Origin: Neptunomonas sp. | GTDB lineage: Bacteria > Pseudomonadota > Gammaproteobacteria > Pseudomonadales > Balneatricaceae | Direction: 5' to 3' | DNA: 47,233 nt | NCBI RefSeq assembly: GCF_016744175.1 | Contig: NZ_JADGEV010000031.1 | Span: forward strand, 1-47,233 | Translations under genes and position numbers: made by a program | In this document: positions 40,517-47,233 of the stretch, in pieces | Layout of the letters: each line of letters opens with the position of its first letter | Numbering within the stretch: the first letter of the stretch is position 1 | Notes under the pieces: model-generated | What the model was told of the DNA's origin: nothing | The model's input: only the letters and a program-made list of their open reading frames with translations | Databases searched by the model: none

Positions 40517-41395
40517 TTAATCGGTTAAATGTGTTTTTTTCTGAATGCCAGAGGCTATCAGCAAGCATTCTGAGATTCGTTTTAATACCTGTTTATCAAC
40601 CGATGAGGAGTAAATCATATTCATTTTAAGGACTAAGTTACTGTTTAGAATATTCGCAGGTAACATTCTACTTTTATCAGGAATCAGCAATGATTCCGGT
40701 AACAGAGATATGGCAAAGCCTGCATGAACAGCTATTGCAACGTTCTCAAGAACCGGACTACCAAACACTTGCTTGTATGGAATATTGGCTCTTTTTAGCC
40801 CCGCCAAGCATAGATCACGGACAATACAGTTATCTTCATGTATCGCGACCGGCATCTCTTCTTTCTCTTCTAATCTGGCACAGGCCGGTGCAGACCATAT
40901 TAAGCGCTCACTCCATAGTAACATCTCATCCGGGTATTCGCTCTCGCCTGCAACAATGGCTATATCCAGCTCCCCCGCATCCAGTTTCTTTCTCAGGTTT
41001 CGACTACGGTCACAGACTATCTTAGCTTCAAGATTGGGGAGTTCTTGTGTGAGAACTGGCATGAAAAAATTAAGAAAATCCTGAGCATAGTCCGTTGGAA
41101 TACCAAAACTAAGCTGACCTGAAAGGTCCTTTTCAGCGAGGGCAGACAAGGCTGCATTATTAAGTTTAAGAAATTGCTCGCTATAACTAAGGAGTGTTTT
41201 TCCCGCTTCTGTTAATCGAATACCTTGGTTACTGCGTTCCATCAAACTAGTGCCTAACTGCTCTTCCAAACGTTTCATCTGCATGCTGACCGCCGCATGT
41301 GAACGGTAAATAGCTTTAGCTGCTTTTTTGAGTTCTCCAGTACGAACAACCATGACAAATGTACGTAACAACTCAAGATCAAGTATCGGATCCAT
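40517..41395 (-). CDS. LysR-family regulator (2)
   Basis: A 292-residue LysR regulator. DNA-binding domain at residues ~8-65 (LLRTFVMVVRTGELKKAAKAIYRSHAAVSMQMKRLE, shown by SHAAVSMQM), followed by a ligand-binding domain. It lies between the dapA-like operon (same strand) and the divergent MDR-epimerase operon, 150-300 bp from each, so it can control both. It is not of the GcvA type, unlike the two other LysR genes here. The inducer is probably a betaine or imino acid, by context. Confidence 0.9.
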   Translation of the reverse strand: MDPILDLELLRTFVMVVRTGELKKAAKAIYRSHAAVSMQMKRLEEQLGTSLMERSNQGIRLTEAGKTLLSYSEQFLKLNNAALSALAEKDLSGQLSFGIPTDYAQDFLNFFMPVLTQELPNLEAKIVCDRSRNLRKKLDAGELDIAIVAGESEYPDEMLLWSERLIWSAPACARLEEKEEMPVAIHEDNCIVRDLCLAGLKRANIPYKQVFGSPVLENVAIAVHAGFAISLLPESLLIPDKSRMLPANILNSNLVLKMNMIYSSSVDKQVLKRISECLLIASGIQKKTHLTD

Positions 41396-41627
41396 AGCCC
41401 ACCCTTCTTAGGTAATTAGCAAGTAAGTAAATTAAATCTATCCTTAGTTATTCAATAAATCTGAATTACTTATTAATAATTTATCATTTGCCTGAAGTAT
41501 GCATTTTTTTTAGGGTAGTAGGCAACTATCCAATGCAACGACCCGATACGTGCCTTTAAATGATCACACATCAGGGTCTCATTATTCATACGAGCGGTCA
41601 TCGCTCATTAAAGACATGGTAAGTAAT

Positions 41628-42746
41628 ATGACAACTCATAAAATTCCGGATCAAATGACAGGCGTGGTACTAACAGGACACGGTGGGCTTGAAAAACTGC
41701 TATACCGCACTGACCTACCAGTACCAAAGCCTGGAAAGGAAGAAGTGCTGATCAGAGTAGGCGCCAGCGCGGTAAATAATACTGACATCAATACCCGTAT
41801 AGGCTGGTACTCAAAAGGCGTAACGGGACAAACTAATGCAGGGGCCGCACAAGGGTTTGAAACAGCAGATGATGATGACGCAAGCTGGTCTGGTATTCCA
41901 CTTGAGTTTCCAAGGGTACAAGGAGCTGATTGTTGTGGCGAGATTGTCGCTGTAGGCGAGCTGGTAAGCTCTGATCGAATTGGTGAAAGAGTACTGGTAC
42001 GTAACCTTCAATCAGCAACCTCACAAGGTGAGTTCAGCTGTATCACCTATGGATCTGAATGTGATGGCGGTTTTGCTCAATATACCAAAACCCCAGCAAG
42101 CGAAGCATTTGCAGTACAAAGCTCATTGACTGACGCTGAACTCGCATCATTTCCATGCGCCTACTCTACTGCCGAGAACATGATCGACAGAGTCGGCGTT
42201 AAAGCCAATGAAACTGTACTGATTACGGGGGCATCGGGCGGTGTTGGCTCAGCGGCCGTACAACTGGCAAAACGGCGCCATGCTAAAGTCATTGCGATCT
42301 GTGGCGCAGAAAAGGTAGAACAGCTTAAAGAACTGGGTGCCGACATAGTTATTCCGCGAGGTGAAAGCATGGTGGATGTTCTGGGGCATCACTCAGTAGA
42401 CATCGTGATTGATCTCGTCGCCGGAGACCAGTGGCCGGAACTACTCGACCTGTTGCGCAGAGGTGGCCGCTATACGGTAGCAGGCGCAATTGCAGGCCCG
42501 ATAGTTGAGTTAGATGTGAGAACGCTATACCTCAAAGATTTAAGCTTTTTTGGTTGTACTTACCAGCCCAGATCAGTTTTTGAGAATTTGATCCAATACA
42601 TTGAACGTGGTGAATTAAAACCTCTCGTTGCACATGAATATCCACTGCAACACATCACAATCGCTCAGCAGGACTTTATGGCTAAGAAATTTATTGGCAA
42701 ACTGGTCTTACTACCGCCTGAGGAGAATATGCATGAAAATCGTTGA
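41628..42746 (+). CDS. Zinc-binding-type alcohol dehydrogenase / MDR oxidoreductase
   Basis: A medium-chain dehydrogenase of 372 residues (376 if started at 41616). The NADPH loop GASGGVGSAAVQLAK is clear; the N-terminal GroES-like half has GADCCGEIVAVG. Structural zinc cysteines are not obvious, so it may be of the quinone-oxidoreductase kind. Its last 14 bp overlap the epimerase gene, so both are translated together. No MDR enzyme is part of the known hydroxyproline betaine route, which makes this gene's step the least clear of the cluster. The start is uncertain, with weak ribosome sites. Confidence 0.85.
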   Translation: MTTHKIPDQMTGVVLTGHGGLEKLLYRTDLPVPKPGKEEVLIRVGASAVNNTDINTRIGWYSKGVTGQTNAGAAQGFETADDDDASWSGIPLEFPRVQGADCCGEIVAVGELVSSDRIGERVLVRNLQSATSQGEFSCITYGSECDGGFAQYTKTPASEAFAVQSSLTDAELASFPCAYSTAENMIDRVGVKANETVLITGASGGVGSAAVQLAKRRHAKVIAICGAEKVEQLKELGADIVIPRGESMVDVLGHHSVDIVIDLVAGDQWPELLDLLRRGGRYTVAGAIAGPIVELDVRTLYLKDLSFFGCTYQPRSVFENLIQYIERGELKPLVAHEYPLQHITIAQQDFMAKKFIGKLVLLPPEENMHENR

Positions 42747-43839
42747 GATCTCTGTTTTTCATCGGCCATTACCCATAAAGGGTGCACCTTACCGAATGGC
42801 TCTTCAGGAGTTAACAGCACTTGATTCAACTATCGTTCGGATAACCACTGATAGCGGTGTCATTGGCTATGGTGAGTTCTGTCCACTTGGGCCCGCCTAC
42901 CAACCACAGCATACGCTGGGAGGCCGCGCTGCGCTGCAAGAGATCTGCCCCCACTTAATCGGTATGAACCCTCTATTGATTGACCGTGTGTATGATGTAA
43001 TGAATCAAGCTCTGTGCGGTAGTCTCTATGCAAAATCAGCCATTGATATGGCTCTCTGGGATATAGCGGGTAAAACTTATGGGGCGCGCATTTGTGACTT
43101 ACTGGGCGGAGCGATTCGGGAAAAGGTACCTTCCTATTATGCTATCGGACTGACCTCACCGGATGAAGCAGCAGAGATTGCCAAAGAAAAACAAGCGCAA
43201 GGCTTTGCTCGGCTTCAACTCAAAGTTGGCGGCAGAGAGCTTCAAGAAGACATCGCAGCAGTACACAAGGTTTCAGAAGCGTTAAAAACAGGTACCACGC
43301 TGGCTGTTGATGCTAATCGTGGGTTAGTACCGCGTGATGCTATTAACTTGTCTCTGGCATGTAAAGAACTCGCCTTTATCATGGAGCAGCCCTGTCATAC
43401 ATACGAACAATGCCTAGCGGTTCGCCAACGCATCGCTCACCCGCTCTACCTGGATGAAGTGATTGAAGACCTAAACATACTGTTACGGGCAATTTCAGAC
43501 AACGCCGCCGATGGTTTTGGTATGAAACAAAGCAGAGTCGGCGGCATCAGTAAAATGAGAACTATCCGTGATGTGTGTGCCGTTGCAGGCTTACCCATAA
43601 CATCGGATGACAGCTGGGGTGGCGATCTGGTCGCTTCAGCCTGCCTGCAGGTTGGTGCAACCATACAGCCTCAACTATGCGACGGAGTCTGGATTGCTGC
43701 ACCCTATATCGACGGTCATTATGATCCGAGCAATGGCCTTTCGGTGAAACAGGGACAACTGAGTTTGCCGAGCGGGCTTGGCCTTGGAATAGAGCCACAC
43801 ATCAGCACCACCGAGACTGCAGTGATGAATTTTGGTTAA
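42733..43839 (+). CDS. hpbD: Enolase-superfamily racemase, likely (hydroxy)proline betaine 2-epimerase
   Basis: A 368-residue mandelate racemase/muconate-lactonising-type barrel enzyme. Metal ligands Asp193, Glu218 and Asp241 and two facing lysines, Lys164 (LQLKVGG) and Lys265 (GFGMKQSR), are in place, as needed for 1,1-proton transfer. The same set is found in 4-hydroxyproline betaine 2-epimerase (HpbD) and in proline betaine racemase and cis-3-hydroxyproline dehydratase. Surrounding demethylase and deaminase genes favour the betaine epimerase. ATG 42733 follows GAGGAG and lies inside the end of the MDR gene; the frame open to 42628 is rejected. Confidence 0.82.
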   Translation: MKIVEISVFHRPLPIKGAPYRMALQELTALDSTIVRITTDSGVIGYGEFCPLGPAYQPQHTLGGRAALQEICPHLIGMNPLLIDRVYDVMNQALCGSLYAKSAIDMALWDIAGKTYGARICDLLGGAIREKVPSYYAIGLTSPDEAAEIAKEKQAQGFARLQLKVGGRELQEDIAAVHKVSEALKTGTTLAVDANRGLVPRDAINLSLACKELAFIMEQPCHTYEQCLAVRQRIAHPLYLDEVIEDLNILLRAISDNAADGFGMKQSRVGGISKMRTIRDVCAVAGLPITSDDSWGGDLVASACLQVGATIQPQLCDGVWIAAPYIDGHYDPSNGLSVKQGQLSLPSGLGLGIEPHISTTETAVMNFG

Positions 43840-43883
43840 TTAAAAATGATAGTATTGGCCTAGTAAGTGACAGCTAGAAGGCG

Positions 43884-43914
43884 AGTAAATAAGAAAAAAG
43901 TTTATTTGCTTTTA
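43884..43914 (+). terminator. Weak A/T-rich terminator behind the epimerase gene
   Basis: AGTAAATAA pairs with TTATTTGCT (9 bp, with wobbles) and is followed by TTT. It is A/T-rich and so weak. It lies between convergent genes. Confidence 0.35.
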
Positions 43915-44904
43915 GCTATTCGCTTCTAGCTGAACGACAGAGGTCTGCTCATCAGCAATACAGCCAAGGAACCACGTCTTAAAGGTACGAAACGCCTCAT
44001 TATCTTGGCGACTTTCAGAATAAGTAAGGTAATGCGACTTCTCCCGATAAACCGCCTCAGCTTCGCCAATACGTATCAACCAGCCTTGCTCAATCATCGG
44101 CGATACCAGCTGATGCCAGCCTAGACAAACCCCCTGTTGGTTAAGCACCATCTGAATCAGCATATTGTAATCATTAGCATTGAACACATGTCGCTCCCCT
44201 CCAGGGCCGATGTCAACATCAATCCCTTGGGAGCTAAACCACACACCCCAATCTACATGCTCCGCAATCTGAGAACGGCCATAAGGGCTAAGGTTAAGCA
44301 GAGTGTGATTCTGCAACACGTCTAGATCGACAATCTCAGGGTTTTGCTCCAAATAAAGCGGTGAACATACTGGATAAATAAGATCATAAAAGAGCGGAAT
44401 GGAATGATACCCTTCTCTTGGGTCACTCACCTTATTAATGAAAATATCGGGGTGCACCCCCGGTTCCATCTTCAGGAAGTTATTAGTCGTTACAACGCTA
44501 ACGTCGATATCTGGGTTGGCAGCAAAAAAACCAGGTAAGCGCGCAGAGAGCCAAAAAGCCGAAAACGCTGGCGAACAGCAAATGGTTAGCTCTTGCTTGC
44601 GCTTATCACTGTTCTGAATCCGCTGTGCAGCCTGCGCTATATTTACGAAAGAGAGATAGGCAGCATCATAGAAGATGGTACCCGCCTCGGTTAGCTCAAC
44701 TGCGCGGCCGGCACGTTTAAATAATGACACCCCTAACGAAGCTTCAAGCTCCCTAATTTGTCGGCTAATGGCTGCTTGAGTAACACAAAGGGCTTCTGCT
44801 GCACGGGTAAAATTTTGATACTTTGCCGCAGCAACAAAAGACTTCACCGCCCGTAGTGAAGGCATTTTTACCAAAATTTGATCAGGCTCTACATGTTTAA
44901 CCAT
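43912..44904 (-). CDS. LysR-family regulator, GcvA type (3)
   Basis: A 330-residue LysR regulator with LRAVKSFVAAAKYQNFTRAAEALCVTQAAISRQIRELE-type DNA-binding part (TQAAISRQ) and a GcvA-like ligand domain. It is divergent from the Rieske gene (288 bp between), so it most likely controls demethylation and the ABC transporter. In betaine-demethylating bacteria GcvA-like LysR genes often adjoin the Rieske gene. It resembles the regulator at 34029 in layout. Confidence 0.9.
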   Translation of the reverse strand: MVKHVEPDQILVKMPSLRAVKSFVAAAKYQNFTRAAEALCVTQAAISRQIRELEASLGVSLFKRAGRAVELTEAGTIFYDAAYLSFVNIAQAAQRIQNSDKRKQELTICCSPAFSAFWLSARLPGFFAANPDIDVSVVTTNNFLKMEPGVHPDIFINKVSDPREGYHSIPLFYDLIYPVCSPLYLEQNPEIVDLDVLQNHTLLNLSPYGRSQIAEHVDWGVWFSSQGIDVDIGPGGERHVFNANDYNMLIQMVLNQQGVCLGWHQLVSPMIEQGWLIRIGEAEAVYREKSHYLTYSESRQDNEAFRTFKTWFLGCIADEQTSVVQLEANS

Positions 44905-45191
44905 AACTTCAGGTATTCAATTCTCTAAATAAAAAGTCGCTTTACCAGTTTTCACCTCACCCATACACTAAATTTCAAATATGGGTAGGCCTACATTTTG
45001 TAAGTTATACCCTTACATGTTGCATCAGCGTCACTGACAACGACACAACAATGACTAACAACGGCAACAGGTATTTGGGTTACACACTGTCATGTGAGAA
45101 AACACTATAGTGTCAATATACCTGCTCAGACCAATATAAGCATAACAATAACAGCGACTACAGCAGCGTAGCGTTATGGGAGCACCACACA

Positions 45192-46403
45192 ATGACCAGC
45201 AAAACTAAAACTCTGGAGCTGATCAATCAGCGGAAACCGCGCCACGCCCTAACACGGGAAATTTATCGCGACGAAGATGTGTACCAACAAGATTTGGAAC
45301 AGATCTGGCACAAAGAGTGGATTTTTGCCGGCCATACTATCGAGATAGCAAAAGCCGGCCAATACATGACCATTCAAGTGGGCGATTACCCAGTAGTGAT
45401 CGTTCGCGATGACGCCGGTAACGTCAGAGCATTTCATAACGCTTGTCGACATCGTGGTTCACGCGTTTGCTCAGAATCTAAAGGAAAAACAGCCAAACTG
45501 GTATGCCCGTACCACAAATGGACTTTTGGTTTGGACGGTAAACTGCTGTTCGCTGGCAACATGGGTGAAAAATTCAACAACGATGATCATGGTCTGATGC
45601 CAGTACATTGTGAGATAGTGAATAGCTATATTTACATATGTGTCGCTGATCAGGCACCAGATTTTGAGCAGTTCCGCAAAGACGTGAGCCCATTTATTGC
45701 CCCGCATAACCTTGAAAACAGCAAAGTAGCACACGAAGCTAATTTAGTAGAAGACGGCAACTGGAAACTGGTTTTTGAAAACAACCGTGAATGCTACCAC
45801 TGTGACGCTAATCACCCGGAGCTACTTAACTCATTTGTCGAGAACCTATCCGTTGCTGGCGTTGGCGGTGATGATGATCCAGAACTGGTAGCGCACTGGG
45901 ATAAATGTGAAGCGGCAGGGTTACCGAGCCGTCTCGTAATGGACACAAATGGCCAATACCGTATGACACGTATTCCACTGTCGGCTAAAGCGGTCAGTTA
46001 CACAATGAACGGACAACCTGCCGTAAACGGGCGACTTGATGATACCGATGCTGAAGATATCGGTGCGCTGCTCTACTTTCATTACCCATCTACTTGGAAC
46101 CATTTTCTCGGTGACTTTGCCCTGAGCTTTCGCGTATTACCTCTCAATTCAGGGCAAACACTGGTAACAACCAAGTGGCTAGTGCCCAAAGATGCGGTCG
46201 AAGGTGTTGATTATGATCTCGACAACCTCACAAAGGTCTGGCTAGCAACGAATAATCAAGACAAGAGGCTAGTTGAGGAAACATTTCGTGGGGTCAGTTC
46301 GCCCTCTTACATTCCGGGTCCATTTTCTGATATCGCTGAGAACGGTGTGTGTCAGTTTGTCGACTGGTACTGCGATACGATGAAGCAAAAGTTAAGCGAC
46401 TAA
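45192..46403 (+). CDS. Rieske non-heme iron oxygenase, betaine demethylase (GbcA/stachydrine demethylase type)
   Basis: A 403-residue oxygenase alpha subunit. Rieske 2Fe-2S site Cys85-x-His87 and Cys105-x2-His108; mononuclear iron site His203 and His208 in ECYHCDANHPEL. Enzymes of this subgroup remove one methyl group from quaternary amines such as glycine betaine and proline betaine as formaldehyde. With the epimerase and DapA-like lyase in the cluster, proline betaine or 4-hydroxyproline betaine is the more likely substrate. GGGAG precedes the ATG. A single gene closed by a strong terminator. Confidence 0.9.
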   Translation: MTSKTKTLELINQRKPRHALTREIYRDEDVYQQDLEQIWHKEWIFAGHTIEIAKAGQYMTIQVGDYPVVIVRDDAGNVRAFHNACRHRGSRVCSESKGKTAKLVCPYHKWTFGLDGKLLFAGNMGEKFNNDDHGLMPVHCEIVNSYIYICVADQAPDFEQFRKDVSPFIAPHNLENSKVAHEANLVEDGNWKLVFENNRECYHCDANHPELLNSFVENLSVAGVGGDDDPELVAHWDKCEAAGLPSRLVMDTNGQYRMTRIPLSAKAVSYTMNGQPAVNGRLDDTDAEDIGALLYFHYPSTWNHFLGDFALSFRVLPLNSGQTLVTTKWLVPKDAVEGVDYDLDNLTKVWLATNNQDKRLVEETFRGVSSPSYIPGPFSDIAENGVCQFVDWYCDTMKQKLSD

Positions 46404-46417
46404 ACCTCTCTTACATT

Positions 46418-46453
46418 AAGCCTCTGTTTGCCCTGCATTCAGAGGCTTTTTTA
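46418..46453 (+). terminator. Rho-independent terminator of the Rieske gene
   Basis: Perfect 9-bp stem AAGCCTCTG with CAGAGGCTT, loop of 13 nt, followed by TTTTA. Ends the single-gene transcript. Confidence 0.93.
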
Positions 46454-46699
46454 TTGCAGCTAATTTTATGAGTGACTCACACCAACATCCGTTTATGAAA
46501 AAACTCCAGCTAACGTCATCACATTAACAATAACCGGAAGTTATGGTTTTTACGTTAAATATGTCGTTGGACGCTTTCAGGCAAAGACCTTAACTTAATA
46601 GGCATACTGACAGTCATGAGAAAGCTTATATTGTTGTGATATGGCACTACTGTCACCGCGATAGACTTCAATAATAATCATAAAAATGCAGAGGGTAGC

Positions 46700-47233
46700 A
46701 TGACAGACAGCACAGATATTCTGTCGATTAAAAACGTCTACAAAGTATTCGGCGAGCAGCCGGAAACAGCAATGAAGATGTTACGAAACGGCGCAAATAA
46801 AGATGAAATCTTTGAAAAGACCGGTCAGACCGTTGGTGTGTTTGATGCCAGTTTTTCAGTTAAAAAAGGTGAAATTTTTGTCATCATGGGGCTATCCGGC
46901 TCAGGAAAATCCACTATGGTTCGCCTGCTTAACCGCCTGATCGAGCCAACCGCTGGTAGCATCGAACTCAATGGAAAAGACATTACCGTACTCGGTGATG
47001 CTGAACTTCTAGACGTTCGCCGTAAAGAGATGAGCATGGTATTCCAATCTTTTGCTTTAATGCCACATATGTCGGTTATTGAAAATGCAGCATTTGGCTT
47101 AGAAGTATCGGGCGTCGAAAAGAAAGAGCGTAACCTGAGGGCCCAGGAGGCGCTACTACAAGTAGGCCTAGGAGAGCACGGCGACAGCTATCCTCATCAA
47201 TTGTCTGGTGGTATGCAGCAACGCGTCGGGCTT
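46700..47233 (+). CDS. proV: ProV/OpuAA-type quaternary-amine ABC transporter ATPase (3' partial)
   Basis: The first 178 residues of an ATP-binding subunit for osmolyte/betaine import; the gene runs off the right edge. Walker [11 protein letters not shown]-loop [14 protein letters not shown] and signature [11 protein letters not shown] are visible. The N-terminal extension ([28 protein letters not shown]) is typical of ProV. AGAGGG precedes the ATG. Its position behind the betaine demethylase suggests import of the substrate of this cluster. The rest of the transporter should follow outside the window. Confidence 0.93.
   Translation, partial: MTDSTDILSIKNVYKVFGEQPETAMKMLRNGANKDEIFEKTGQTVGVFDASFSVKKGEIFVIMGLSGSGKSTMVRLLNRLIEPTAGSIELNGKDITVLGDAELLDVRRKEMSMVFQSFALMPHMSVIENAAFGLEVSGVEKKERNLRAQEALLQVGLGEHGDSYPHQLSGGMQQRVGL

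Overview
The window looks like a chromosome segment of a marine, heterotrophic gammaproteobacterium, probably of the Oceanospirillales type. That is an inference from gene content: molybdenum/tungsten formate respiration, betaine catabolism, a PEP-CTERM surface protein and a chromosomal integron. I saw no rRNA, tRNA or CRISPR. The window is cut at both ends, inside a group II intron on the left and inside a ProV-type ATPase gene on the right.

Region 1 (1-7.2 kb) is an integron gene-cassette array. It has eight hairpin-forming attC sites, all in the same minus-strand orientation, separating small cassettes. Their genes encode membrane proteins, two zinc ribbons, a DUF1493 acyl-carrier-like protein and an Imm35/YrhB-like protein. 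At the left end a group IIC-like intron is inserted just behind a cassette gene and is transcribed against the cassettes. One cassette of about 3 kb holds a whole restriction-modification system: a controller (C) protein, an HNH nuclease, and a convergent N6-adenine methyltransferase with a built-in target-recognition domain. Matching C-boxes lie in front of both transcription units. No integrase gene is visible at the end where attI is expected.

Region 2 (7.7-28.1 kb) is one functional unit for a molybdenum- or tungsten-dependent respiratory formate dehydrogenase. On the minus strand tupA-tupB-tupC-mobAB-moeA-moaA provide tungstate uptake and cofactor synthesis. A sigma54 activator/histidine kinase pair follows, then fdhD with a HTH/periplasmic-binding-like regulator. 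Next come DUF3305-DUF3306 and a ferredoxin-TorD-Tat peptide-FdhA-FdhB-FdhC operon. By eye, all four transcription units facing away from the intergenic regions (tup, fdhD, DUF3305, ferredoxin-fdh) start at a GG-N10-GC sigma54 promoter ending in TTGCT. The kinase/activator pair therefore probably controls the whole locus.

Region 3 (28.1-30.7 kb) is a PEP-CTERM protein gene with its own sigma54-type promoter and terminator. It lies between two direct repeats that each carry the last 18 codons of fdhC plus a hairpin. The 107-bp core is identical, and the hairpins differ by paired changes.

Region 4 (30.8-47.2 kb) starts with a YeiH-type transporter. It continues with two SDR genes and a catabolic cluster: Rieske oxygenase, its reductase, an enolase-superfamily epimerase, a FAD amine/amino-acid oxidase, a DapA-type lyase, an aldehyde dehydrogenase, an MDR oxidoreductase, three LysR regulators and a ProV-type ATPase. 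Together these fit breakdown of (hydroxy)proline betaine to 2-oxoglutarate.
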